A DNA stretch of 64,000 nt, taken from contig NC_081807.1 in assembly GCF_030704535.1 (NCBI RefSeq), positions 2,149,001 through 2,213,000 of the forward strand. The letters run 5' to 3'. Shown here one piece after another: positions 13,269 to 25,921 of this stretch (its first letter is position 1; each line of letters opens with the position of its first letter). Under the pieces are notes generated by a model, which saw only the letters and a program-made list of their open reading frames with translations, ran no database searches and was not told the origin of the DNA. Origin of the DNA: Vitis vinifera. Taxonomy: Eukaryota > Streptophyta > Magnoliopsida > Vitales > Vitaceae. Position numbers and translations under genes: made by a program.

Positions 13269-16200
13269 TCACTCGACCATTTCTCCATTGTTTTCAACTT
13301 CTTCCATCTCTTCATCGTCACTCTCATCCCCTCCTTCGAGCAGCCACTGTTCAAGTTCATCCATTTCTTCATTATCATGCATGTACAAACCATCCCAGTG
13401 GTCAGTCCCTAGCTCCTCACCATGGCATGCCACATGCAAGAAGGGTCTACTTCTAGCTAAAGCGTCTACCATGTCTCTGTTCACGCTTCCTGTCACTCCC
13501 AACCATCTCAGTCTGGGAAAGTAAGGGTTCTTTAACCACCGGAAAGAAAGAGATGTAATGCCACCACAGTTATAAAGATCCAACACCCGCAAACTACTGC
13601 CATGTGATCTATGATCGTCAACCTGCATTGAGGCTAACGCCATGATTGAAGTGTCACCTATGAGTGGACATTGTCGCATCCTGAGTTCAAGAATTGGAAC
13701 ACGACTTTTAGCCAGCGAGAATATTCCATTATCAGATAGGTTAGGAAGATTAGATAGGTCCAATTCTTGCAACTCCTGTTTGGAAGAGGGATCAAATAGA
13801 GCAGAGATGCATTTATCCGTAAGCCTTTTGCACCCTCTAATGGACAATGAAACTAGTGAGCCTATCACTCCCTCTCTCAAGTATGACAAACCCGCATCTG
13901 TAATATCAGACCCATCCAATAGTAAAATCTTCAATTTATGAAGAGTGCTGATGGCTTGGAGGGCTTCATCCCCAAGGTTTCTGCAGTCTCTCAAGTCAAG
14001 AACCCTAAGATCCAAGTTGGATGCCAAACTTATGACTGCCTGGTTTCTCAAAAGATTACACCATCTCAAGCTGACATGTGTCAAAGAAAGGGATGTTGCT
14101 GAAATATCAAGAAAAACCAGATTAGTCAATAGCATTCCATGAGACACCCTAAGCTTGTATAAGGTCGAGCACGAGTGCAGGATTGTTTTGAAACCAGAAT
14201 CTGTTACTCGACAAAAGCCACCAAGACATATACTTTCCATACTAGAGCATCTGTCGGCCATTAGGAGGATTCCTAGATCGTTAACTCGTTTGAAGTATGT
14301 AATTAGGAACTCCTGGCTACGAACCAAGGAGAGGTGTTTCAACTTCCCACGTTGATTAATCTGTTGAAAACCGGAGTTTGTGAGGTCAAATGTGACTCTT
14401 GGTTCAATGATGGGTGCATCTCGAAGATCCAGATGAGTTAAGTTGATGAGACATTTAGATACTGTCTCAACCATAGTGTCAGTAATATAATCCACTGAGA
14501 GGCACAATCTCTGAAGACTCGGCAATATGGATGGCTGGAGATGATTTGGGGGCTGATGGGGTCCCACATTAGGGCTGAGCAGTTCAGTCACCATAACTGA
14601 AGAAACATAGCCAATCTCAAGACTTGTGAGATTCTCTGAAGCCAAAGACCAGGCTCGAGCAAAATTATAACGAGGAAATAGTGAAATATCGAACATCAGG
14701 CTTAGTGTCTACAAAAAAGAAATTGGAAAAATGAACAACTAGTAGATGGAAAAAATGCTCCAGAAATGAATCAAATAATATATACATAAATAGTAAAAAA
14801 TTTGAAACATCTATGAATCATCTATAATTAAGATGAAAATCATGTCAATTCAAAGGAGAAATAATCAATCAACTTAACCATTTAGAGTGCGAATAGGGGT
14901 GCAAATTGAACAGGTCTTCCTAAGCTCCAGCTGGAAACAGACAGAGCTGTACCTAGTTCACACTGGGCTGAGAAGCAGGCCTTACTGAGCCTCAGTTCAG
15001 GAACAGCCTGCCCCTACAGGTCTTGTATTGATATTACATTGCAGGCAAATTTTGGTTCTCAATGTCAAGATCTAAAGTCCAACTTCCCCCCCCACCCCCC
15101 CCGGATAAATAAATAAGAAAATATAATAAAAGGAAGTTATACACCAAGGTACACAGGATGTAAACTATGGGTACCAGAAGATGTTGCCTTAAAGAGAGAG
15201 AACACAAAAAAGAACTACTCCTTCCCTCAGCTAGGTCCAACTGCTAAGTAGTGTCTTCCATTAAACTGTTTGTGTCCCATTTTGTGCACAACATGCGCAC
15301 CTAGGATGAGTGCTGGATGAGCACAAATGACAAAATAAGCCCAGCTGCAGATGGAACTATGAACATGCCTGATGGATTGGTGGCCTATGAGTCAATTTAT
15401 GCAGAGGCAGATGTTACTCTTTGTCCACATGGCCATTGCAGCATTGTGCTCCAAATTACCTCCCATGCCAAGGCATGGTAGCACTTTTATGGATGCCCAC
15501 TCTTCTAGTAGATGTTTAAACTCCTTGAATGGCTGCAACACATGCATAGGAGGTGTAGTGAGGTAGGTAGAGATCGACTGCATGCCACAACCATTTCAGT
15601 TAAATTGAAAGGAAGGGACAATTCATCATGGTCCTCAGAAACATCATCTGAATGCAATGACATGCTGATGGAGCAGTTGATCAACACCCTAGTTGAATCC
15701 CTTACAGGCTTACTCTCCTAAACTCACTAGACCTATCTACACTTGTGCCTCTTGTAGGGGTCATAATTGATTTTGAGCCTGTAAGATTCCTTTCATAGAG
15801 TGGCTTAGTGAGAGCAAAACCCATCTTTGGTTCTAGGTCTACCCAGCTAGCTAGGCACCCTGCATAAGCTTAGCCTAGGGCAAAGCTTAAACTTTTTCAT
15901 TGATTAGGCTTGTGATCCATCTAGTTGGCACTGTCTAAGTCCTTATATAAAGACCCAACGGGTGAATATGGCAAGGGATTAAAACATTTTCAAGTCTCAA
16001 GCCCAAGTTAAGATACACTCTTAAGTTTGCTTCCACCTTCTCTAACCCCCTCCCACCTTGTTACCTATTTTGTTCGCTCCTCAAGCTTGAACATCTTACA
16101 TCCACATTGCTAAATCTCCTCCAACAAGAACTACAACAAACATGTACAAAATAAATAACTTAGTAAAGATAATCCATTATGCCCAATCTCCAATACTTTT

Positions 16201-19200
16201 TCATTGATTAGGCTTGTGATCCATCTAGTTGGCACTGTCGAAGTCCTTATATAAAGACCCAACGGGTGAATATGGCAAGGGATTAAAACATTTTCAAGTC
16301 TCAAGCCCAAGTTAAGATACACTCCTAAGTTTGCTTCCACCTTCTCTAACCCCCTCCCACCTTGTTACCTATTTTGTTCGCTCCTCAAGCTTGAACATCT
16401 TACATCCACATTGCTAAATCTCCTCCAACAAGAACTACAACAAACATGTACAAAATAAATAACTTAGTAAAGATAATCCATTATGCCCAATCTCCAATAC
16501 TTTCATTCATAAAAAACTTGATAATTGCTAACTTCATAAAAAGGTCTTGAGCTCAAATCAAGCTTAAGAATGATAATTCATGTTGGTAGATTGTGTTCTT
16601 GTTGTGTCAAAACTTAGACACTTGACTAAGTCAATCCAAACATGACATGAATAACAAACAAGTTAAGAACACAAATCCAAACATGAATTAATTATCAAAC
16701 AGGTAAACCCACTTAATAATTAGGTCCTATTTAATAATTAGATCAAGTTAGGTCTTGTTTAAATCAATATGATTAATCTTCCAACCCAACATATTTATGA
16801 CTCAATTAACTTATTTATTCATAATCAAATTTTAAATAAGCCAAATTTGAGTAAAGTAGGTTATAGTTATAATCAAGCCAATAAACACAATTATTGAACA
16901 TTTCAATTTAGGTTAAATTTGTGTTGTGCAAGTTGACAAAAAAAAAACCTATTTATCAAATAGGCGATGTAAGTTGACATGAATTTGACCCAAACAAGAT
17001 TATACTTAACCTAAATTTGCAAAAAAAGTGTCGGATTTGAGTCGTGTTGATGAATAGTATCAAACTTTGCACCTTGCTTGAGCTAAGCAAGAACTACAGA
17101 AGACCTCAGTATACCTCTCCCCAAACAATATATACATGCCAATAGTTTTCTTGTCAAAGGAGTTGAGTTTTTGATGGAGGTTGTGTTAATGCCAAGTTAT
17201 AAACAAATTAAAAAGGTTAGAAATGTGTCTTTAATATATAAAATTACTGCAGCATGATTTAGGAGAACTGGGAATTAGTTTTCATGATTATTGTGTTTTA
17301 CAAACTATGTCTTGCACTTATCTTATGTCAATATTCACACTTTTTCTAGTCACGCATTATCATCTTAGTTCAATTCATGTCTGTTGTCTTGCGGATTTTT
17401 TCAAGAAAGGAAAATTTTATCAGAAAAAGGTAAAATGTTTAGTTTCCTGCATATCGCATGGTTTGCATGTGTTATTGTGCTTCCTTATGGCACCATTTGA
17501 TAAAATTGGGATGTTAAATATCTAACACTACCTTGAAGTTGCCCATGACAAAAATAAATGAAACATCCCATCACCATCAAAACTTTCTTCCATCAAATAT
17601 CCATTCAAACTGCTAAGAAAATAATTCAGGATGGGAGAGAAATGTCTTAACAAAAGAATGAAGATTGTCCCTGTTTTTCATTTTTTGTAAAGGTAATAGA
17701 ATCATACTATTGTTAGATACTCAAAGAAAGGGTATCATTAGGTTTAGGAAAACTTGTTCAAAGGACTGGAATACTAATTATACTAAATTCTACATATATT
17801 AGTGTTGCCAATACTTTAAAATAAAATTAAGAACTAAACAACAAAAGACAACACTATCTCATGACAGGCAAAGCAAGGCTCACTAATCATGCTAGTGCCA
17901 TCATCACTGATAAATTAATATGTTAATCACCCACTCTAGGCCTCACTGGGGCAGAATGATACCTAAGCAACCAATTGAGCGAATTGATAGCATTAACAAA
18001 GGTTAACAACTTCATTGTAAAACATAATAAACATTCAATTGAGCACATACTCAAACTAACTTGCATATCCATAGAATGCAACCACAACAAGTGTTACAGT
18101 TGTGCCAAAGTGTTCTTGTCTATCCCAATGCGTGGGTGTCTCCAAAACCAAATAAAAAATAAAAAAATAGAAATAATAAAAATGATAGATAGCAATTAAG
18201 CAGCTCTAACAATTAATTTGAAGAATTAGCATTGGCACAAAATGGTCAATGTAAATGAGGAAAGCAACCTGAATATGTTGTAATCTCTCCAAAATATTAA
18301 TTATAAGGCTTAATTTATGGTGATGCAACAATGAGGACAAAATGCAGTAGTCATCAAACTCATTCTTTCACTACTAAATATTAAGTAAAAAATTTTACTT
18401 ATGTAAATATCATTCCTTTATCATAATTCTCATTCAAGCATTATTAGACGCCATTCTATCTTTTAAGTAAAAAATTTTACTTACGTCAATATCATTCCTT
18501 TATCATAATTCTCATTCAAGCATTATTAGATGCCATTCTATCTTTTAAGTAAATAACCAACAATCAAGGAGAGGTTTCTTATCATGACCTTTAACATAGA
18601 GAGAATAATGGTTGAGAAGTAGTTCATAATGAAATATACTTGGAGAAAAGTAACAAGATATACCCCACAAAAGGTAATGTCAAGCCTCCCAACACTCTTG
18701 GGGCTTACTTGACAACATTTGTTTTAAGAAATGCTCAATTCAAATATGGGGAGTTCATTGTAATCAACATATCCTAGCACTCTTAAGAATTCCCAAAAGA
18801 ATGAACTATAAAAGATGGCCCCAAAATTGATTAACTTAAATCCCTCAGAGAACATTGCCTAACATGATCATGTTTATTTATTCTTTGATGTTAGGGTACC
18901 AATCTTGAAATTGAACCTTACTTTTAACTCAGTGCAACCACAGAGTAACTCCTCAAGGTTAGAAATATGGACTGCTCGTCCTCTTTTCTCAGCCACACAA
19001 CCCAAGTAGAGAGACCTGGAGAGAAGTAAGTGGACAATGCTAATAACTTGTTGCTTGAAATAGGTAAGAACTAAAGATTAAACTATTGCTAATTTAGACC
19101 AAACTATTACTAGTTTAGAACTAGTAAACAGATTTATACTGATGAAAACATCAATCCACACTAGATTCTTAAGCACCAAAACAAGAGAAGAAAAGGCAAA

Positions 19201-20197
19201 CCTTAAATCCTTGCATTGACCTCCAATCAGAGAAAGCAGCCTCCCACTAAAATCAGCACAATTGAGGAGAGAAATCTCATGCAAAGATGGCCGAACCAGA
19301 TGTTCAATTGATGAATCATCAAGTTTACTGCAATCAACTTTCAAACTCCTAAGATAAGGATTTGGTGGCAGCAAAGGCCTCAGCAAGTTGATTGAGAGTG
19401 CAACATCCTGAATTGAAAATACCCAAAAAAATTATAAAAAAAATGAACACATCAAATCTAAGAACAGTTAGCTACCAAGAAACTCAACTGAATGGGGGAA
19501 AAAGAGAAAGAATATAAATTTTAGAATTTCGAATTTGAGAATCTTATAATCTTCAACATTTGAAGAACCGCTAAAGAATTAAAACAAAAACATCAAACTC
19601 ATGCTCACTTTGGTTGAGCCGAAACTGAAGGCAAACAAAAACAATCAAAATTAACGATCATGAAAATCGGGATATTAAAATTCGATCCCGATATGGAATT
19701 CGAACTCAATAGAATTCGAAATTCATGCTACCGCGGTGGAGATTTTATACATTTTGGATCTACAAATCTAAACAAGGATCCTATTCCGAACCCTCCTTTC
19801 GAGGCAGACGATAAAACAAAGAAAAATCAACCTAAAATCAAACAACCAGTGGCTTCTCTAAGTTGAAATTTCAAAAAAAAATTTATCGACAAAAACAACA
19901 AGGACAAATTAATAAACAGAATAAAACTCAAACTTCTGCTTTCGTTTCGTGTTTTTAGCTTCTAGTTTTTTCCCCCCTCGAAATCCAAACAAAGAACCAG
20001 GGTTTGAAAGAGATTTGACTCACGAGGAGATGGAAATTGGGGAGGAAGTGGAAGATTTGAGAAGCGCATGAGCGGATGGTAGTGCACGTGGACGCTAGGG
20101 AGCGAATCGAGGAGACGTCGAGCTTCGTCATGATCGTTGCCAGCAGTGCCGCCGGCAACTGCTCCAGAGCCCCTCCGGCGGCTTCGCTATTCGCCAT
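13269..20197 (-). CDS. FBL10: F-box/LRR protein, FBL10-like
   Basis: Four coding exons: 20197-20024, 19407-19202, 19015-18922 and 14708-13269, with GT..AG borders and matching phases, encode 637 residues. An F-box lies at about residues 9-50 (QLPAALLATIMTKLDVSSI), followed by leucine-rich repeats of the cysteine-containing type (for example LRVLDLRDCRNLGDEAL and LVSLSIRGCKRLTD), ending in an acidic C-terminal tail (DESDDEEMEEVE). Order, length and sequence match my memory of Arabidopsis At2g17020 (FBL10, about 650 aa), so it probably serves as substrate receptor of an SCF ubiquitin ligase; its target is unknown. Intron 3 is 4.2 kb and holds two tandem duplications but no recognised gene. The start is the first in-frame ATG before the F-box. 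Confidence 0.9.
15891..16498. repeat. 304-bp near-identical tandem duplication
   Basis: Two direct copies (15891-16194 and 16195-16498) with a period of 304 bp differ at only a few bases (for example tctaag/tcgaag and cactct/cactcc). A third partial start follows at 16499. It lies in intron 3 of the FBL10-like gene and codes for nothing recognisable. The low divergence implies a recent event. Confidence 0.92.
18383..18546. repeat. 82-bp tandem duplication
   Basis: Two direct copies starting aagtaaaaaattttac (18383 and 18465) with four or so differences, followed by the beginning of a third. Located in intron 3 of the FBL10-like gene. Confidence 0.88.
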
Positions 20198-20651
20198 TCT
20201 CTCTCTCCCGATCTCTCGATCTCAATCCCGATCGATGTTTCAGGCGGATATGTGTTCCGCTGTGGAAGGGGCCAGGGTCAGTTTTGTAGGTCCATGTGAA
20301 ACCGTGACACGCCAGCATAAAGGGTGATTGGACTTAGGGTGCGTTTGCCAAAGCCAAATTAAGGGGGAAATGGATTTTAGCACGGGCAATTGCCTTTGTT
20401 ATAAAAATTAATTTATTAAATACATAACCTTCGTTTTGTTTACGGATAAAAGTATATTTGTGATCTCAATTTTACTTTTTTAATCTGATAAAAGACTCTT
20501 ATTAAAGTTCATAAATCTTGTCCTAACACACTTCCCCAAACTTATTCAATAGTTGTAATTTTTTCATGGTAATATCTATTATCACAAAAGTGTGAAAGAA
20601 AAAAAAAAAAAAATGTTATCCGAATGGAGTGGCGAACCAATTGGATACACA

Positions 20652-22635
20652 TCAGACAGAAGTATCGATGGTAAAGCCTCTTTCCGCGGCGAAGTCCACA
20701 AAGCTGTAAAGCGGAACGACGCTGTCGCCATACTTGTCGAATCCACTCAACTCTCTCTTCGCCTTGGCTCGAAGCTCCTCCGCCACTTCCATGGCCTTCT
20801 CCATACCGTACACGTCCACATAGCTCTTCCCTTTCTTTTTCTTCTCTTCGTCTTCCTCACTCTTCGTCTTCGCTTTCAGCACATCGTCCACCACCTGGTA
20901 CAACATCCCGACAGCTCGGCCGTATCTCCTAAGGCGTAGGATATCATCGTCGGCGGCGCCGCCCAGGAACCCGCCACAAACAGCGGAGCACTCAGCCATC
21001 TCGCCGAACTTCTTGCGCTGGACGAAGTCGACGGAGTTGGGGGCGCCCTCGAGGTCGAGGAACTGGCCGGCGGCCATGCCGGTGGAGCCGACGGAGCGGG
21101 CGATTTCCGCGATGACGCGGATGAGCTGGCCCTCTGGGACGAGGTGGGAAGGGGTGTGGGAGACGATGTGGCGGAATCCGAGGGGGAAGAGGGCGTCGCC
21201 GGCGAGAATGGCCATGTCGACGCCGTAGACGGTGTGGTTCGAGGGCTGGCCCCGCCGGGAGGGGTCATCGTCCATGCAGGGAAGGTCGTCGTGAATCAGT
21301 GAAGCCGCGTGAACCTGTTAACAAAAATATCCAAACTTTAATACAGAATCTATAGTGCAGAAGGGAAAGAAAATGACAAATAGAACGGAAGAAAATAAAA
21401 TTATGGCTTTTTCCTATGCTAATCCCTTGAATTATTTCACAAGAAGTAGTTTCATGGGTCGATTTGCCATTGCCTTTGACTGAGAATGAAATGCATTTTG
21501 AATTCACAAACCATTCTTCTTTCATGAGTAACTTGTTTCTAAAATTAGCCATTAATTCAAACTACCTATAAGTTTCTCAGACAGCAAACATTCCTTTAAG
21601 CTGACTTCACAGACAACCAAGTTTGGTGGGGGGATCCTCTGTAGACAAAACAATTTGATTTATGACCTTTTTCTTTCATGAGTAATTTGTTTCTGAAATT
21701 ATTCAAACTACCTGTAAGTTTCTCAGACGCCCAAACATTCCCTTAAGCTGACTTCACAAACAACCAAACTTGGCGCCGAATCACATCCCTAATAATCATT
21801 TTAGTAACCAATTCCATGTTTCTTAAAATATAGTTTGTGACATTTTTGTTAAATTAACGTATCATACTCTATAAGCTCTCAGCTTCCTCAACCGTATACA
21901 TAGAAAATTTCAAATTTCTACCAAAAATTCACTTAATCGTTGTCTCTTAAGCTATAGATTCTACCGTTTTTCTTAAATTAACATATCATCCTCTCTGAAT
22001 TTTCAGCTTCCTCAACCATAACAAAAGAAAATTTCAAATTTCTACCAAAACTTCACTTAATTCCAACTTTCTGAAACTACAGGTTGTAACATTTTTCTTA
22101 AATTAACAAGCCATCCTACATGAACTTTCTGCTTCCACAATATTATCACAGAAAAAGAAAAGTAGAAAGCTGATTCGCAGGCAAAAACGTGAAACACAAG
22201 AGTCAAAATCAAAACGAGAAAAGCGTGACAACTGACGTGAGCGAGTGAGATTAGGGTTTGTTTTGGCCGTACCATTTCTAGGGCACAGGCGGTCGGAAAG
22301 GCAGCAAGGCGGTCGCCGCCGAAAAGCTCACAGACGGCGACGCACATCACCGGGGGAGCTCGCTTCCCGCCTTTTGCTAGCACGGAGTAGCGCATGGCTT
22401 CGTAGATCTGTTGCGGATACTTCACCGGAATGGCTTCCTCGAGCTTGGTGTTGATCTCTGAAATCAGGGTGGTCCAGTAGGAACGGAGATCGAACTGCAT
22501 TGATTTTGACGGTGAGACTGAAATTGAAGGAGAAGAGCATCGAATTGTGCGTGGTAGGCTCAGAGAAGATCGGTTCGGAAGGCGGTGGTGGAGGCGGGCA
22601 GCGGAGGGCAGCGATAGAGCGGTTGTGAACGCCAT
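20652..22635 (-). CDS. GGR: heterodimeric GGPP synthase small subunit (GGR-like), plastid
   Basis: Two exons, 22635-22273 and 21314-20652, encode 341 residues. The N-terminus (about 45 residues, rich in Ser/Arg) looks like a chloroplast transit peptide. The trans-prenyltransferase fold follows, with a first aspartate-rich motif DDLPCMD at about 130-136. The second motif is DDVLK (264-268), lacking the last Asp of DDxxD. Two CxxxC motifs, CVAVC (98-102) and CSAVC (230-234), are the hallmark of SSU-II/GGR proteins, which bind catalytic GGPP synthases and steer products toward GPP or GGPP for plastid isoprenoids. It matches Arabidopsis At4g38460. A charged insert (KSEEDEEKKKKGKS) follows the second motif. 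Little activity alone would be expected; this is inferred from the family. The G-box at 22757 lies 122 bp upstream of the ATG. Confidence 0.9.
21517..21780. repeat. tandem duplication in GGR intron (about 154 bp)
   Basis: Two direct copies starting ttctttcatgagtaa (21517 and 21671) share the core aagtttctcaga...cattcc.ttaagctgacttca. They differ by substitutions and indels, so they are moderately old. Confidence 0.8.
21819..22157. repeat. three diverged tandem copies, about 124 bp each, GGR intron
   Basis: Units starting near 21819, 21943 and 22068 share cttaaattaaca..(tc)atcctc, gcttcctcaacc and aaatttcaaatttctacc. The third copy is truncated at the exon-proximal end. Together with the neighbouring 154-bp repeat, most of this 958-bp intron is built from local duplications. 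Confidence 0.75.
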
Positions 22636-22643
22636 CGCAGACC

Positions 22644-22645
<2 letters not shown>

Positions 22646-22687
<42 letters not shown>
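22646..22687. repeat. (CT)n microsatellite in GGR leader
   Basis: About 21 CT units on the plus strand, that is (GA)n in the transcript direction, beginning 11 bp upstream of the GGR start codon. GA/CT tracts are common in plant 5' leaders. The length is likely to vary between accessions. Confidence 0.95.
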
Positions 22688-22689
<2 letters not shown>

Positions 22690-22756
22690 TCCCTGACCAA
22701 CTGAGTGGGACTATGTGGACGCTTTGCTCTGCCTGTTTTTGTCTATGAATGGGATC

Positions 22757-22762
22757 CACGTG
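22757..22762. promoter_or_regulatory. G-box (CACGTG) upstream of GGR
   Basis: A palindromic CACGTG within tccacgtggca, 122 bp upstream of the GGR ATG. G-boxes bind bHLH (PIF) and bZIP (HY5) factors, which control several plastid isoprenoid genes. Function here is inferred from position and motif only. Confidence 0.45.
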
Positions 22763-25400
22763 GCACAATTTTCCAGCATTCTGGCCCTTTTCACTAGTGG
22801 ACTTGAAGAAAATTACGGCATGGTTTCAAAATGGAAATAGCATAAATTAAATTTAAATTAAGATAAAATTGAAGAAATTTAATTGGAATTTTACAACTTG
22901 TGTTAGGGATGGATGAATATCGGAAAAAAAAAATCAATTTTGCTAACAATACCTTTTCACGCTATTCTTTTGCAACTTGAATATGGAACTTAGATAGATT
23001 GATCGAGTTGATGAATAACTTAAACCCAATTTGAATTAAGAAATAATCACCCCGAAATACTCTAGTCAAGTTCAATCTAACTTTATATTTCTAAACTCAA
23101 GTTGAGTTCGGGTCGCTTAAATTAAACTCGAGTTATTGAGCAAGTTTGTTAGGCTGTATAATTCAAAATTTATTTATAATATTATTTTAATGTATTTATA
23201 TATGAAAAATTAAATAACAAATATAAAACAATTTCAAGAAAATGAGAGAAGAAAAAACATAAATTTATATATTTTCTAAAAAAATAAAAAACATATGATA
23301 TAATTTTATTTTTTTCTTACAAATAAAAAAATAAAATAAATATGATTATATATGATAAAATGTATTATAAATATTATGAAAATATTAAATAAGTTTGGGT
23401 TAGGTGCAGGTTATCTAACCTTAGCCCAAGTCCCACCCAAATTGAACTTGGATTGAAAAAATCTAACTCAAATTATTTATATTATTTAAAATCAGTTTTC
23501 TTTCTAAATAAATGGGTAGATTTTTAATGTGCATTATTTATATAGATTTATCATTATTTTATTTTGATGATTAGTAGTAAATCAGATCTTGACATAAATT
23601 CAAAATTAAATTACTCATAAAAACAATAAAGAATTGTAAAGAAAAACTTATAAAATAATTTTGACAACAATTTTTAAAAAATAATTCTTAATTATTGTTT
23701 GGAAACTTAAATATCGATAAATGTATTTTATACTCACTTGGTGTTTTTTTTTAATTAAATAGAATTTAATTTAATTTAATTTAAAATAAAATTTAATAGT
23801 ATTGAGTATTAAATTGTTTGTTATTTTATTATTTATTTCTATTAAGTATTAATGGGATAAAAGTTGTATTGAAATTGTTTTAAAATTTTAATTTTAGCAT
23901 TAAGAAAAAATTCAAAAATTTTGTTTTTTTTTTTCTATTAAGCACAAAAAATTTTAAACATAAAAATTAAAAACAAACGATTTAAAGTCTAAATGTAAAT
24001 TGTATTTGATATTAAGTTAAAAAAACAAACAAAGTAAATTTTTTTAAGGTATTTTCAATTATTTATTAGAGCACTTTAAAAAAACAAATGAAATTACCTT
24101 AAATTTACTTTTAAAAAATTACATATTTTGATAATAAATTCTTAAAAATATGTTTTATATGAAAAGTTTCGATATATCTAACTATCTAAGTTGGGGTGAT
24201 TTAATAAAATTTAATATTTATTATTTAATGATTTAAATTGACTTTAAGTTAAATTATTTTTAGGTTCTTAACCTAAAACTTATTACTTAATTTTTATTTT
24301 AAGTATTAAGGTTTTTTTTTATAATAAAATTAATTTAAAATTTATTCGTAATCATCAAATTAATATATTTATACTTATAAATTATAATTAAGACAAAGAA
24401 GGTTGAGTAATAAAGGTTCTAGAGCAACAAAAGAAATCATGAAGGTAATTAGGGAAAATTGAGATAAAAATATAAAATAAAAATTTGGACTTAAGAATAA
24501 GTTAATTGTTTTTATTTATTACTTAAATTTATTTTTAATTTTAAGTTATACTGATAATTATTTTACTAAACATATTTAACTTATTTAATAACTTAAATTA
24601 AGTTATTAAGTCACTTTAAGTTATTAAGTTGGTGTACCAAATATTAAACTAGTATTTGTTTTTAGCTTTTTGTTTCTAATTTTAAAACACAAAAAATAAT
24701 AATAATTTTTATACAAAATACAAAAATTCTTTAAAAACTCATCTTGAAAACATAATGATTTTTTAAAATTGATTAAAAAATATTGAGATATTAAAAAATG
24801 TTTATTACCTCACATTAAAAAAATTTTGAAAGTAATTTTTAATGACTTAAAGAAAAGTACAAACCGTACACTTATACAAAAAATTTCATTTTTAAATATC
24901 AAAAATTGAAAATACCTTCAAATTAAGTCTTTAAAAACAATATTTTTATTTAAAAAATAAATAAAACAATTGTTTTCAAAATCAATTTCCAAACATAAAC
25001 TTAGGGGCTGGAGGCAGAAAGCTAGCAAAATTAGCATGAGTAGAATTTTCACAATAAATTTATATTGAAAGTAAAAAAAACACTAGAGATTAAATTTAAC
25101 ATTTTAAAACCATTTTTAAACCCTAAAAAAGCTTATAAATGTCTAAGAATTTTCCCAATAAATTTATAGAAATTAGAGGAAAATAAATCAATAAATTAAA
25201 ATGATTTTTGAACCGTCAACAAAATTCATAAATTTGAAATTATAATTGGAAAGCTCACAATTACTAATAAAATTTTAAAATTAGAATTATTAAAATTCAT
25301 AAATTGAGGTTTTTAATAAAAAAAATAAAGCATGAGACTTTAAAATCTACATATTTTCGTGAGAAAATACAAAAGGCGCCAGTGTAGACGCCTCTTTCCC
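22763..25400. other. A+T-rich spacer with eroded MITE-like modules
   Basis: No gene is seen. The tracts 24230-24650 (repeated ttaagttattaagt motifs and their complements) and 24650-25010 (gtttttagctttttgtt... ending ttccaaacataaactta) look like decayed inverted-repeat MITEs. G+C content rises after 25370, where the FAR1-OTU gene leader begins. Confidence 0.5.
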
Positions 25401-25921
25401 TCGAACCAGAGCTGATCAGAGTCGCCATTGAAGCTTCTTGGGAGCTCAAAAGCTTTCAAATGTGAGAGTTCTGGGACATCTCGCTTTTCCGTACGTTTTG
25501 TAAATCTCTCCATCTCGGTTTTTATTTTTTATTTTGATTTTTTGGGAGGGAGAAATGTAGTGGAATGTGGCGTCTGGTTTTCTTTGAAATAATTATCAAT
25601 CGGAATTACATTCTAGGAGTCACACAAGAAGGAGATATTATTTTTTTTTTTTGGTTGAAAATTTTCCAGATTTTTTTTGGCTTCGGGGTTATTTTAAACC
25701 CTAAATTTGTTGTTTTGAAGTTGCTGTCTTCTACAACTCTCTTCCAAGGCGCTGCGTTTTGTTTTCTCCAATTCTTGTTAACAGCAAGAATGTTTTCGAA
25801 GTTTCTGTCTTTGGATTTATGTATTAATCTTCCTTCAATTGCAGCACATTTTGGATTCTAATACGATTTTGAAACATATGCTTCTGTAGGATAATGCAAA
25901 TACCGCATTCACCCATCGATC

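Noticed and set aside
13262-14355. Several plus-strand frames of 64-99 codons opposite the FBL10 LRR exon
   Set aside because: Shadows of the LRR exon; the minus strand has a continuous 475-codon frame with clear leucine-rich repeats.
15060-15105. Poly-C/Gly run as a possible glycine-rich gene
   Set aside because: A short homopolymer patch in the FBL10 intron; the surrounding frame is short and has no other support.
20876-21268. 130-codon minus-strand frame rich in Pro/Ser/Thr inside GGR exon 2
   Set aside because: Out-of-frame shadow of the GGR exon; low complexity and no family resemblance.
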